Assembly: GCA_027485735.1 (NCBI GenBank)
Contig: JAIXQM010000195.1
Location: 1-38,356 of the forward strand
Reading direction: 5' to 3'
DNA from: Sphingomonadales bacterium
Lineage (GTDB): Bacteria; Pseudomonadota; Alphaproteobacteria; Sphingomonadales; Sphingomonadaceae
DNA length: 38,356 nt
Shown here piece by piece: positions 8,790-17,012 of the stretch (its first letter is position 1; the number at the start of each line of letters is the position of its first letter). The notes under the pieces were generated by a model. That model did no database searches and had not been told where the DNA came from. It worked only from the letters and a program-made list of their open reading frames with translations. Both the position numbers and the translations under genes were made by a program.

Positions 8790-9669
8790 GGCCTTTGCCG
8801 GCCTCACCGATTATCCCTTTGCCCCGCATAATCTGGAGATCAAGGACCGGGCGACGGGAACGCCCTTGCGCCTCCATTATGTTGATGAAGGCAACCGCGA
8901 GGCGGCACCGATCCTGCTGATGCATGGCGAACCGAGCTGGAGCTATCTCTACCGCAAGTTCGTGCCGCCGCTGGTCGCCGCCGGCCACCGCGTGGTGGCG
9001 CCCGATCTGATCGGTTTCGGCAAATCCGACAAGCCGGCGGATCGCAATGATTACACGTTCGAACGCCATGTCGAATGGATGAGTGACTGGCTGACTGCGC
9101 TCGACCTGACCGACATCACCCTGTTCTGCCAGGATTGGGGCGGTCTGATCGGCCTGCGCCTTGTCGCAGCCTTTCCGGAGCGTTTTGCCCGGCTGGTGAT
9201 CGGCAACACCGGGCTGCCGATCGGCACCGGCTGGTCGGAGGGCTTCAGCGCCTGGCTGGCGTTCAGCCAGCGGGTGGAGACCTTCCCGGTCGGCTTCATC
9301 GTCAACGGCGGCTGCACCCGCGATCTGACGCCCGCTGAAGTTGCCGCCTATGAAGCGCCCTTCCCGGATGAAAGCTTCAAGGAAGGCGCCCGCCAATTCC
9401 CCACGTTGGTGCCGATCACGCCGGAACATGCCAGCGTGCCTGAGAACAAGGTGGCGTGGGAGGTGCTGGGCCGTTTTGAGAAGCCCGTCGTCACCTGTTT
9501 TTCCGACAAGGATGCCGTCACCCACGGCGGCGAGAAAATCTTCATCGAACGCGTGCCCGGCGCCAAGGGCCAGCCGCACACGATCGTGCAGGGCGGCGGG
9601 CATTTTTTGCAGGAAGATGCGCCCGAAGAGCTCGTGCGCATCATTCTTGATCACATCAACCGGGGGTAA
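8764..9669 (+). CDS. haloalkane dehalogenase (HLD-I/DhlA-DhmA type)
   Basis: A 301-residue alpha/beta hydrolase. The oxyanion-hole motif HGEPSWSY (54-61) precedes the nucleophile elbow CQDWGG with nucleophile D124 and halide-binding W125, the same numbers as in DhlA. W164 in FSAWLAF is the likely second halide-binding Trp, D250 in FSDKDAVT the acid and H280 in GGGHFLQED the base. The family hydrolyses a carbon-halogen bond to give an alcohol, halide and a proton. An AAGGAAG lies seven bases before the start. It overlaps the MFS gene by 26 bases and is followed after five bases by a DUF1330 gene. Family is highly likely; real substrate, halogenated or not, is unknown. Confidence 0.9.
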   Translation: MRVLRTPDEAFAGLTDYPFAPHNLEIKDRATGTPLRLHYVDEGNREAAPILLMHGEPSWSYLYRKFVPPLVAAGHRVVAPDLIGFGKSDKPADRNDYTFERHVEWMSDWLTALDLTDITLFCQDWGGLIGLRLVAAFPERFARLVIGNTGLPIGTGWSEGFSAWLAFSQRVETFPVGFIVNGGCTRDLTPAEVAAYEAPFPDESFKEGARQFPTLVPITPEHASVPENKVAWEVLGRFEKPVVTCFSDKDAVTHGGEKIFIERVPGAKGQPHTIVQGGGHFLQEDAPEELVRIILDHINRG

Positions 9670-9674
9670 GACAC

Positions 9675-10085
9675 ATGCAGGTGAAGAACGAAACCGCGCC
9701 GCGGCCGGAACTGGCACAGGCGTTTTTCAGCGATGCCGATCATGGCCCGATGGTGATGGTCAATTTACTGAAGTTCAAGGACAAGTCGACCTATCCCGAT
9801 GGCAGGGATCCCGAACTGTCGGGCCGTGATGCCTATAACCGCTATGGCGCCGGCGTGGTGGCCTGCCTTGAAAAGGTCGGCGGCCGGGTGGTCTATTCCG
9901 GCCCGGTGTCGGGGATATTGCTCGGCGATGTCGAGGAGATGTGGGATGCCGTCGCGCTGGCTTACTACCCCAGCCCGCAGGCGATGCTGCAGATGGTGGC
10001 GCTGCCCGAATATCAGGCGATCGAGATCCACCGTTATGCCGGTCTGGCCGGGCAACTCAACATCCGCACGAAGGCGCCGCAATGA
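9675..10085 (+). CDS. DUF1330 family protein
   Basis: 136 residues. The core has the DUF1330 pattern: PMVMVNLLKFKD (25-36), AYNRYG (53-58), a GGRVVYSGPV strand and LAYYPSPQAMLQMVALPEYQAIEIHR (about 95-120), where a bound-ligand-facing surface is expected. The domain is a small ferredoxin-like alpha/beta barrel related to stress-responsive and monooxygenase-type dimeric barrels; no firm activity is known. It lies five bases after the dehalogenase stop, and its own stop overlaps the next ATG (ATGA at 10082-10085), so it is translated with the catabolic operon. A role as an auxiliary isomerase or binding protein is possible but unsupported. Confidence 0.82.
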   Translation: MQVKNETAPRPELAQAFFSDADHGPMVMVNLLKFKDKSTYPDGRDPELSGRDAYNRYGAGVVACLEKVGGRVVYSGPVSGILLGDVEEMWDAVALAYYPSPQAMLQMVALPEYQAIEIHRYAGLAGQLNIRTKAPQ

Positions 10086-10732
10086 GCCTGAATTTCGATC
10101 TCTTCTGGTCGTTCCGTTCGCCCTACTCCTACCTGCTGCTGCCGCGCGTGGTCGATCTGGTGGCGAGCCACGACGTTACCTGCACCGTGCGCATCGTCTA
10201 TCCGATTGCGGTTCGGCAGGCGGATTTCTTCCAGAAGGTCGATCCGCTGTGGGTGTTCTATCTGATGAAGGACACGTATCGCGAGGCTGAATTTCTGGGC
10301 ATGCCCTATCGCTGGCCCAAGCCCGATCCGGTCACTATGGACCCGGCGACCCGGCTCTATCCGCCGGAACAGCCGCACATCCACCGCTTGTCGCAACTTG
10401 GCATTGCTGCGACGGAAGCCGGGCGGGGGCTGGAGTTCATCCGCGCGGTGTCCCACACCATCTGGTCGGGCACAGTGGACGATTGGCACGAGGGCGATCA
10501 CCTGGCCGAGGCGGCTACCCGCGCTGGGCTTGATCTGGCCACGCTCGATGCCGCCATTGCCGCCAACCCCGATCATTATCGTGCCGCCATCGATGCCAAC
10601 CAGGAGGCGCAGCGCGCCGCCGGCCATTATGGCGTGCCGCTGATGGCGCTGGAGGGTGAGCCCTTCTTTGGCCAGGATCGCTTTGATCAACTGGTCTGGC
10701 GGCTCAAGCAGAAGGGGCTGCAGGCCCGTTAA
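10082..10732 (+). CDS. DsbA-family protein, 2-hydroxychromene-2-carboxylate isomerase-like
   Basis: 216 residues. The N-terminus NFDLFWSFRSPYSYLLLPR carries the SPYSYL signature of HCCA isomerases and kappa-class glutathione transferases, with S13 in the place of the catalytic Ser and no CXXC, so it is not a thiol oxidase. The helical insert and the late GVPLMALEGEPFFGQDRFDQLVW segment (cis-Pro region and C-terminal thioredoxin half) match the family. Known members isomerise ring-cleavage products in naphthalene degradation using glutathione. The ATG at 10082 is chosen over an earlier in-frame codon (9941) because of the ATGA overlap with DUF1330. It ends the four-gene operon. Substrate unknown. 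Confidence 0.83.
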   Translation: MSLNFDLFWSFRSPYSYLLLPRVVDLVASHDVTCTVRIVYPIAVRQADFFQKVDPLWVFYLMKDTYREAEFLGMPYRWPKPDPVTMDPATRLYPPEQPHIHRLSQLGIAATEAGRGLEFIRAVSHTIWSGTVDDWHEGDHLAEAATRAGLDLATLDAAIAANPDHYRAAIDANQEAQRAAGHYGVPLMALEGEPFFGQDRFDQLVWRLKQKGLQAR

Positions 10733-11352
10733 AGATCGATCAGCAGCGCCAATCCGGCGGCGACGGCGGCAGCGATGCCGAGATTGGCCATGCCCAGCAC
10801 GGGCCAGGCCAGTGCCCCGGCCACGGCGCCGCCGATCATCGCCAGCCACAAGAGCAGCCACGGCAGGAAGGCCAGTGCCGGCCCGCCGCTGAGCGCCAGC
10901 GCCAGCCGCTGGCCGATCTTGACGAGATTGCCGGTCATGAAGGTGAGGCTGATCCGCACGTCGCCGCCGGTTTCGAACACGCAGTTTTCGGCGCCCATTG
11001 CCATCGCCGCCAGCAACAGGCCTGGCCAGATGAAGCCGGCCTGGCCGAGCGTGAAACCGCCGCCCAGCAGCGCCGCCACCAGCAGCAATTGCCCGCGCCG
11101 TCGTTTGCTGTTCAGACGGCGGCCGATCAGCGTGGCCAGCGTCACCCCGGTGACGAACGCTGCCAGCAGGCTGCCGGCCAGCGCAGCGAACTGGCTGGCT
11201 TGCGCGAGGCCAATGCCCAGCCGCGTACTGTTGCCGCTCATGAAACTGATGAACAGGCCGCCCGACGCGATGAAGCCGATGGCATCGACATAGCCGGCCA
11301 GCGCCGCCAGCGCGGCGGCAATCGCCTGATCGCGGCGCGGATGATCGTGCAT
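10729..11352 (-). CDS. YoaK/DUF1275 family membrane protein
   Basis: 207 residues with about six membrane helices. The DUF1275 hallmarks are visible: AALAGYVDAIGFIASGGLFISFMSGNSTRLG near residues 15-45, then ALLLGGGFTL-like helices and a central GAENCVFETGGDVRISLTFMTGNLVKIGQ segment (the repeated MTGN/MSGN motif). Function is unknown; members are thought to be inner-membrane carriers. It lies 24 bases after the metallo-hydrolase gene on the same strand. Its TAA shares bases with the TAA of the converging HCCA-isomerase-like gene. Confidence 0.82.
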   Translation of the reverse strand: MHDHPRRDQAIAAALAALAGYVDAIGFIASGGLFISFMSGNSTRLGIGLAQASQFAALAGSLLAAFVTGVTLATLIGRRLNSKRRRGQLLLVAALLGGGFTLGQAGFIWPGLLLAAMAMGAENCVFETGGDVRISLTFMTGNLVKIGQRLALALSGGPALAFLPWLLLWLAMIGGAVAGALAWPVLGMANLGIAAAVAAGLALLIDL

Positions 11353-11376
11353 CAGCTCACCCGCGTGTGGGTGCGG

Positions 11377-12423
11377 TCAAAGCCGGTCTTCCGCGATCTC
11401 GCGGTTGCCGGCCGGCAGGTGCAGCACGCTGCCATCGCGGGCGATCCGGATCGACCCCGAAAAACGCAGCGCCGCGTCGCCCAGGAAGGCGGCTTCGAAG
11501 AAACGGTTCGGCACCTGCGGCACGATGTGGGTGAGCATCAGCATCTGCACGCCGGCCTGGGCGGCGGCGGTGGCGGCCTGTTCGGGCGAGGCGTGATAAT
11601 TGAGGATGTCGCGCGTGATCTGCGCGGTGCGCGGCTGGCCCGCATTCGCCAGCCCGCGGGTGATGGCGGCAACAAGCCTTGGCTGCAGGGCTTCGTGAAT
11701 CAGCACGTCCGCGCCCTTGGCGGCCTGCGGGATGGCCGGGGTGACGCCAGTGTCGCCGCTCACCACCACGGTGCGGCCCTTGTAGGCGATGCGATAGCCA
11801 TAGGCCGGGGCGATGGGTGTGTGATCGACGGCAAAGGCGGTGATGACAAGGCCATCGCGGTTCCACACCACGCCGGGGCCCAGATCCTGCCCGGCAAACT
11901 GCCCGCCACCGGTGGGCACGATCGCTTCGCCATGATGGGCGGTGCGATAACCGGCATCGGCCTTCAGCATCAGATTGTAACCGGCGGCCACGTCGCTGGT
12001 GCCGGGCGGGCCGATCAGCGGCAGCGGTGTGCGCGCCGCGCTGCCGGTCCAGCGCATCAGCAGTGCCGGGCCCAGGCCTTCGATATGATCGCTGTGCAGG
12101 TGGGTGAGCGCGATGGCATCCAGCCCGCCCATCGGAACGCCCCAAGCGGCCAGCTTGCGCGCCCCGCCATCGCCGCCATCGATCAGCAGCAGCGTGTCGC
12201 CGGCCTTCACCGCCAGGCAGGATTCAGCCCGCTGCGGATCAGGCAGCGGCGAACCGGTGCCGCAGAAGATCAGGGTGAGGCCGTCGCCATAGGCGGCCAG
12301 CGCATTGCGTCCGGCGCGGCGCTCGGCAATCTGGCTGAACACAAATTCGCCCACCGGCGCGCGCTGCCACCACAGCCCGCCCACAGCAGCGAGGATCAAC
12401 AGAAGCAACAGGAGACGGCGCAT
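11377..12423 (-). CDS. membrane-anchored or exported metallo-beta-lactamase-fold hydrolase
   Basis: 348 residues from the ATG at 12423, chosen because it begins MRRLLLLLLILAAVGGLWW, a signal anchor or signal peptide; the frame's earlier ATG adds 12 polar residues. The metal motif THLHSDHIEGL gives H108, H110, D112 and H113; a later SGDTGVTP supplies the bridging Asp and LTHIVP the last His. The pattern GTGSPLPDPQRAES near residues 55-70 resembles the RNase Z/arylsulfatase-like branch of the superfamily, but an exported form argues against RNase Z and for an ester, sulfate or phosphodiester hydrolase. It is followed by the DUF1275 gene. Confidence 0.82.
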   Translation of the reverse strand: MRRLLLLLLILAAVGGLWWQRAPVGEFVFSQIAERRAGRNALAAYGDGLTLIFCGTGSPLPDPQRAESCLAVKAGDTLLLIDGGDGGARKLAAWGVPMGGLDAIALTHLHSDHIEGLGPALLMRWTGSAARTPLPLIGPPGTSDVAAGYNLMLKADAGYRTAHHGEAIVPTGGGQFAGQDLGPGVVWNRDGLVITAFAVDHTPIAPAYGYRIAYKGRTVVVSGDTGVTPAIPQAAKGADVLIHEALQPRLVAAITRGLANAGQPRTAQITRDILNYHASPEQAATAAAQAGVQMLMLTHIVPQVPNRFFEAAFLGDAALRFSGSIRIARDGSVLHLPAGNREIAEDRL

Positions 12424-12524
12424 GAACTTCACGCTAGGCCCAAGCCGACCTTCTGACAATGGACTGGTTTCCCGCGCGCGCCGGCCTGATAGGGTGACCG
12501 CCAGCTTTTGGGGAAGATCAGGAT

Positions 12525-12899
12525 ATGGCAGGCGTGATGCGTGTGGTGATCGGTTTGATCGCGGTGTTCAATATTGCGATCGGCCTGGGCTTCCTGTTCA
12601 ATCCGGCGAAATTGGCCGGGCAGTTTTTCCTGTCACCGCTGGGCAGCCAGGGCCTGGCAACGCTGCGAGCCGATTTCCCCGGCTTCTTCATCACGGGCGG
12701 CGTGTTTGCGCTGATCGGCGCGGTGAAGAAGGATGACAAGGCGCTGCAAGTGCCATTGCTGTTGCTTGCCATCGCCATCATCGGCCGCACGGTATCGCTG
12801 GCCCTGGATGGCACCGCACCCACGGCTTATCCGCCGATGATTGCCGAAGCCGTGATGATTGTGGCGCTGTTGCTGGCGCGGCGCAGCTTCGCGCGCTGA
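12525..12899 (+). CDS. small four-helix membrane protein (DUF4345-like)
   Basis: 124 residues with about four hydrophobic helices: VVIGLIAVFNIAIGLGFLF, a re-entrant or helical RADFPGFFITGGVFALIGAV segment, VPLLLLAIAIIGRTVSLAL and a C-terminal AEAVMIVALLLA. The layout, with a conserved-looking D/FPGF after helix 1, resembles DUF4345-type proteins; I am not certain of that. The ATG at 12525 is preceded by GGGGAAG; an ATG at 12537 is a possible alternative. It is divergent from the metallo-hydrolase gene and stands 141 bases before the TetR gene. No function can be assigned. Confidence 0.72.
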   Translation: MAGVMRVVIGLIAVFNIAIGLGFLFNPAKLAGQFFLSPLGSQGLATLRADFPGFFITGGVFALIGAVKKDDKALQVPLLLLAIAIIGRTVSLALDGTAPTAYPPMIAEAVMIVALLLARRSFAR

Positions 12900-12950
12900 T
12901 CCACAGGCTTCAATCAGGCCCGCTTTCGCCTCTGTCGGGCGCTAAAACCG

Positions 12951-12970
12951 AAACTTAATGATATAAGGTT
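12951..12970. promoter_or_regulatory. imperfect inverted repeat, candidate TetR operator
   Basis: AAACTTA, then ATGATA, then TAAGGTT: six of seven arm positions pair. It lies in a short AT-rich stretch that stands out from the GC-rich surroundings, about 70 bases before the TTG start of the TetR-family gene. TetR regulators often bind such repeats to repress their own promoter. TATAAG at 12962-12967 could serve as a -10 hexamer, though no good -35 is visible. The assignment is inference. Confidence 0.3.
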
Positions 12971-13040
12971 ACAGCTTCGAGGTGGAAACGCCATCGCAGT
13001 AGTGGCAGAGATGAATCGCGTGCAATCGGGGGTTTGATCA

Positions 13041-13622
13041 TTGCCGGAAGCTGCGGAGATTGATGGTCGGCGCCTGCGCTCGGTGGCAAGCCGGGATCGC
13101 ATCATCAATGCCGTGATCGCATTGGTGGATGAGGATCAGGGCATCCCCGGTGCCGAGGCAATTGCCGCCCGCGCCAGGGTGGGCCTGCGATCGGTGTTCC
13201 GCCATTTCGGCGACATGGACGGGCTGTACGTGGCGGTCATTGAACGGATCGGCCGGCGCTACACCCATCTTTCCCGGCCCTATGAGGCCAGCAGCTGGCA
13301 GGGCCAGGTTGGCGAGGCGATGGCCCGTCGCATGGAGATGTTCGAAACCGTGCTGCCCTATCGCCGCGCGGCCGACATGCATCGCCAGCGCTCGCCGCTG
13401 CTCAACCACGGTCTGGATGCGCTCACGCTGATGCTGCGCGCCCGGCTGGAAGGTGCGGTGCCGCCGGAGGTGAAGGCCGATCATCTGTGGTTCGAACAGC
13501 TTGATCTGTGGTTGAGCCTGGAAGCCTATGGCCGGCTGCGGGATAGCCAGCGGCAGGATCATGCCGGCGCCGCGCAGGTGATTGAAGCGGCCGTGGCGGC
13601 GTTGCTGGCCGCAAAGCGCTGA
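13041..13622 (+). CDS. TetR/AcrR family transcriptional regulator
   Basis: 193 residues. The N-terminal DNA-binding domain reads SRDRIINAVIALVDE (helix 1), then IPGAEAIAARARVGLRSVFRHFGDMDGLYVAVIERIG, the TetR helix-turn-helix and helix 4. The C-terminal ligand domain is helical. The start is a TTG at 13041: an in-frame TGA (13035-13037) closes the frame just upstream, no in-frame ATG occurs before the HTH, and GGGGG (13028-13032) gives a suitably spaced SD. A GTG at 13083 is the alternative but would cut helix 1 close. It probably represses itself or neighbours; targets are unknown. It is flanked by the small membrane protein gene and purE, both on the same strand. Confidence 0.85.
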   Translation: MPEAAEIDGRRLRSVASRDRIINAVIALVDEDQGIPGAEAIAARARVGLRSVFRHFGDMDGLYVAVIERIGRRYTHLSRPYEASSWQGQVGEAMARRMEMFETVLPYRRAADMHRQRSPLLNHGLDALTLMLRARLEGAVPPEVKADHLWFEQLDLWLSLEAYGRLRDSQRQDHAGAAQVIEAAVAALLAAKR

Positions 13623-13713
13623 ACGGCTGATTTTCTTTGCGCCGGCAGGGGCTGGCGGTTAAAGCGTGGCGCTTTCCAACGGCCCGGTTCCGGGCAAAAA
13701 GGGCAGAATTGCC

Positions 13714-14217
13714 ATGGCAAGCGACGCGGCACCGCTGGTTGGCATCATCATGGGCAGCCAGTCTGACTGGCAGACGATGGTGCATGCCGCCGATATACTT
13801 TTGGCGCTGGGCGTGCCCCACGAAACCCGCATCGTTTCGGCCCACCGCACCCCGGATCGCCTGTTCGATTACGCGCGCGGCGCGGCGGCCCGAGGCCTGA
13901 ATGTGATCATCGCCGGGGCCGGCGGCGCGGCGCATCTGCCCGGCATGGCGGCCAGCATGACGGCGTTGCCGGTGCTTGGCGTGCCCGTGGAATCGAAAAC
14001 GCTGAAGGGCATCGACAGCCTTCTCTCCATCGTCCAGATGCCGGCCGGCGTGCCGGTGGGCACGTTCGCCATTGGCAAGGCCGGGTCGGTGAACGCGGCG
14101 TTGCAGGCGGCGGCCATATTGGCACTGAATGATGCGGCGCTGGCGCAGCGGCTGGCAGCGTGGCGGCAGGCGCAGACGGACGCGGTGGCGCTGGCCCCGT
14201 CGGATGATCTGCCCTGA
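13714..14217 (+). CDS. purE: 5-(carboxyamino)imidazole ribonucleotide mutase
   Basis: 167 residues, the usual class I PurE length. The motifs are [13 protein letters not shown] (10-22), the catalytic-loop SAHRTPDR with H44 (42-49) and the phosphate/carboxylate site [14 protein letters not shown]. PurE moves the carboxylate of N5-CAIR to C4 to make CAIR in de novo purine synthesis and works directly after PurK. The ATG at 13714 is preferred to an earlier in-frame ATG (13666), since the family starts near here and the added residues have no counterpart. The TGA overlaps the purK ATG (TGATG), so the two are translationally coupled. Confidence 0.96.
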   Translation: MASDAAPLVGIIMGSQSDWQTMVHAADILLALGVPHETRIVSAHRTPDRLFDYARGAAARGLNVIIAGAGGAAHLPGMAASMTALPVLGVPVESKTLKGIDSLLSIVQMPAGVPVGTFAIGKAGSVNAALQAAAILALNDAALAQRLAAWRQAQTDAVALAPSDDLP

Positions 14218-15281
14218 TGCTGGCACCCGGCTCCACCATCGGCATTTTGGGCGGCGGCCAATTGGGCCGCATGCTGGCGCTGGCCGCAGCCGAGCTGGGC
14301 TATCGCTGCCACATCTTTGCGCCGGAAGCAGAAACGCCCGCCAGCGAAGTGGCGGCGTTCACCACGCGGGCCGAGTATGGCGATGCAGCGGCGCTGAAGG
14401 CCTTTGCGGCCGCCGTGGATGTGGTGACGCTGGAATGGGAGAATGTCGACCGCGAGGCGGTGCGGCAGCTCGCGGCCCATGTGCCTGTCCACCCCGGCGC
14501 GCACAGTCTGGAAGTCGCGCAGGACCGCATGGCCGAAAAACAGTTCGTTGAATGGCTGGGCGGGCGCACGGCGACCTGGGCGCAGGTGGACAGCCGCGAG
14601 GCGCTGGACGCGGCCATTGCACAGGTCGGCCTGCCGGCAATCCTGAAGACGCGGCGGTTTGGCTATGACGGCAAGGGCCAGGCGCGGATCGTGGCGGCGG
14701 GCGATGCCGATGCCGCGTGGGCAGCGATTGGCGGCCAGCCGGCGATCCTGGAAGGCTTCGTGAATTTCGCCCATGAATATAGCGTGATCCTGTGCCGGGG
14801 GCAGGATGGCAGCATCGTTGATTGGCCGGTGCCGGTGAACCTGCACAAGGGCGGCATTCTTGCCACCTCCACGCTGCCGCCGCCGGCACTGGTGCGCGCA
14901 CAAGCCGCCGAAGCCGTGCAACTGGCCCGCACCGTGGCGGAAAAGCTGGGCCACATCGGCGTGCTGACCGCCGAATTCTTCGCCTGCAAGGATGGCCCGC
15001 GTTTCAACGAGATTGCGCCGCGCGTGCACAACAGCGGCCACTGGACGATCGAGGGCAGCGCCACCAGCCAGTTTGAAAACCATGTCCGCGCCGTGGTTGG
15101 CCTGCCGCTGCGGCCAACGATGCTGATGTCATCCCGGATCGAGATGACCAATCTGATCGGCGACGATGTGGCCGACTGGCCGCGCCTGATGGCCGACCCC
15201 ACGGCGCATGTGCATCTTTACGGCAAGGCCGAGGCCCGGCCTGGTCGCAAGATGGGCCATGTGACCCGGCTGGGGAAATAG
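14217..15281 (+). CDS. purK: 5-(carboxyamino)imidazole ribonucleotide synthase
   Basis: 354 residues, normal for PurK. The N-terminus TIGILGGGQLGRMLALAA is the family signature; the ATP-grasp core has KTRRFGYDGKGQ, then EGFVNFAHEYSVILCR, NEIAPRVHNSGHWTIE and SQFENHVRAVVGLPL. It uses ATP and bicarbonate to carboxylate AIR to N5-CAIR, the substrate of PurE. The start overlaps the purE stop by one base. It converges on the M28 peptidase gene with only four bases between the stop codons. Confidence 0.96.
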   Translation: MLAPGSTIGILGGGQLGRMLALAAAELGYRCHIFAPEAETPASEVAAFTTRAEYGDAAALKAFAAAVDVVTLEWENVDREAVRQLAAHVPVHPGAHSLEVAQDRMAEKQFVEWLGGRTATWAQVDSREALDAAIAQVGLPAILKTRRFGYDGKGQARIVAAGDADAAWAAIGGQPAILEGFVNFAHEYSVILCRGQDGSIVDWPVPVNLHKGGILATSTLPPPALVRAQAAEAVQLARTVAEKLGHIGVLTAEFFACKDGPRFNEIAPRVHNSGHWTIEGSATSQFENHVRAVVGLPLRPTMLMSSRIEMTNLIGDDVADWPRLMADPTAHVHLYGKAEARPGRKMGHVTRLGK

Positions 15282-15285
15282 CGCC

Positions 15286-16950
15286 TCAGCGCGCTTTCGG
15301 CTTCGGCGCTTTCGGTGCAGTCGGCGCAAAGGCAGTGCCGAAATAATCGCCTTCATACCAGCGCGGCGCGGCCGTGCCGTTGGCGATGCGGCGGATGATG
15401 TCGGTGTTCAGCCGGCTCCACTTGGCCGCGGCGGCCCAATCGAATGGCAGATCAAGCTGGTCCGACACTTCGTGATAGCTGTTGAGGCGGAACGTCCGTT
15501 CGGCGTCCTTGCAGGCCATGCCGCCCTTGGTGTCGGTCCAGCCGGTCTTCAGGAACACCGAAGGCACGCCCTTGCGCACGAACGGATAGTGATCGGAACG
15601 GGTGAACACCGCTTCTTCCGGCTGCGGATCGGGCGAGAGGCCGAGCTTCATCGCCTTGGCGGCGGCAGCGACTGTGGGGCCCAGCGTTGAACGGTCCCCG
15701 CCAAAGGCCACCACATCACCGAAATCGCAGGTGAGGATCGGCATGTCGATGTTCACGTCGGCCACGATGCGCTTCACGTCCACCGTGGGCTGGCGCGAGA
15801 AATAATCGGCACCCAGCAGCCCGGATTCCTCTGCCGTGGTGGCGAGGAACAGCACGGAACGCTTGGGCGGCGCCTTCACCAGCGCGGTGGCGGCTTCCAT
15901 CATGGTGGCGGTGCCGCTGGCATTGTCCATGGCGCCGTTGAAGATGCGGTCTTCGCCGGGCTTTGGGCCCGAACTACCAACTGCCTTCACGCCAACATGG
16001 TCACTGTGTGCGGAGATCACCACGATCTCGGCGGCCAGCGTCTTGTCGGTGCCGGGCAGCAGGCCGAGCACGTTGGGGCTGGAAATACGTTCCAGCTTGG
16101 TGGCGCGGTTGATCTTGAACCGGCCCATCAGCGGGAAGCCCTTCACCGGGCCCTTGGCTGCCGCGGCCTGCACATCGGCAAAGTTCATGGCGGAACCAGC
16201 GAAGATCGCGGCGGCGGCGGCATCATCGATGCTGGCGCGCACCTTCAGGCCGGCGCCATCGCCCAGCGCCTGGCCATCGGGGCCAAGCAGCACGCGGCGC
16301 GGCAGACGGGCGCGCGGTGCGAATTTTTCCCACGGCAAACGCGCCGCTTCCTTCAGGGTGCGCACGGTGATCAGGCCAACGGCGCCGGCCTGCAGCGCGG
16401 CGATGCCCTTGGAGGTGCGGGCCAGATGCGCCGCCACTTCGCTGTTCATGCCATCGGGCGCGCCCGACAGCACAACGGCATATTTGCCCTTCAGATCAAG
16501 CCCGGCGAAATCATCGATGCCCTGCGATTTGTCAGCCAAGCCATAGCCGACGAACACCATTTCGCCGCTGATGCTTTCCGGGCCGGCGAGATCGCCGGGG
16601 GACAGCACCAGGCCGACACCATTTTCGAGCGTGATTGTCTTGCCGGCGGCGGTTTCGATCACCGCCGTCTCACGCTCGCTGGCGAAACGGCTTTCGGCGA
16701 AGTTCACGCGCTGGAACCACGTTCCCTTATCGCCGGCGGGCTGCAGGCCCAGGCGGGCGAAATGCTGGGCGATATAATTGGCGGCAATCTCGTGCCCCTG
16801 CGAGCCGATGCCGCGGCCTTCCAGCAGATCATCGGCCAGGAAGGCGACATGGGCGCGGAACGACGCAGCCAGCGGATCGGCTTTTGGGGCGGGAGCGGCT
16901 GCGGCGATGAGCGGCAGGGTGGCGGACAGGAGGAGCGTATGCTTGATCAT
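15286..16950 (-). CDS. exported M28 family zinc metallopeptidase with PA insert
   Basis: 554 residues, starting with a signal peptide (MIKHTLLLSATLPLIAAAAPA). Residues about 125-290 form the protease-associated insert. The di-zinc aminopeptidase site is complete: H315 in SAHSDHVG, D342 in GAMDNASG, catalytic E374 with ligand E375 in TTAEESGLLG, D402 in VNIDMP and H493 in SYHEVSD. The family removes N-terminal residues from peptides in the periplasm or outside the cell. The C-terminus is a short basic Pro/Lys/Ala tail. The gene is divergent from the M16 peptidase with 62 bases between starts, so the two promoters must share that gap; I see no convincing promoter hexamers there. Confidence 0.92.
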   Translation of the reverse strand: MIKHTLLLSATLPLIAAAAPAPKADPLAASFRAHVAFLADDLLEGRGIGSQGHEIAANYIAQHFARLGLQPAGDKGTWFQRVNFAESRFASERETAVIETAAGKTITLENGVGLVLSPGDLAGPESISGEMVFVGYGLADKSQGIDDFAGLDLKGKYAVVLSGAPDGMNSEVAAHLARTSKGIAALQAGAVGLITVRTLKEAARLPWEKFAPRARLPRRVLLGPDGQALGDGAGLKVRASIDDAAAAAIFAGSAMNFADVQAAAAKGPVKGFPLMGRFKINRATKLERISSPNVLGLLPGTDKTLAAEIVVISAHSDHVGVKAVGSSGPKPGEDRIFNGAMDNASGTATMMEAATALVKAPPKRSVLFLATTAEESGLLGADYFSRQPTVDVKRIVADVNIDMPILTCDFGDVVAFGGDRSTLGPTVAAAAKAMKLGLSPDPQPEEAVFTRSDHYPFVRKGVPSVFLKTGWTDTKGGMACKDAERTFRLNSYHEVSDQLDLPFDWAAAAKWSRLNTDIIRRIANGTAAPRWYEGDYFGTAFAPTAPKAPKPKAR

Positions 16951-17012
16951 TGGCGTTGCGTATCAGGCAGGCTAAACCTGTGCAAACTGCAAGATTGAGT
17001 GAGGTTTTGTCG

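Noticed and set aside
16951..17012. Divergent promoters between the M28 and M16 genes
   Set aside because: The gap must hold promoter signals, but no hexamer pair with good spacing was visible on either strand.
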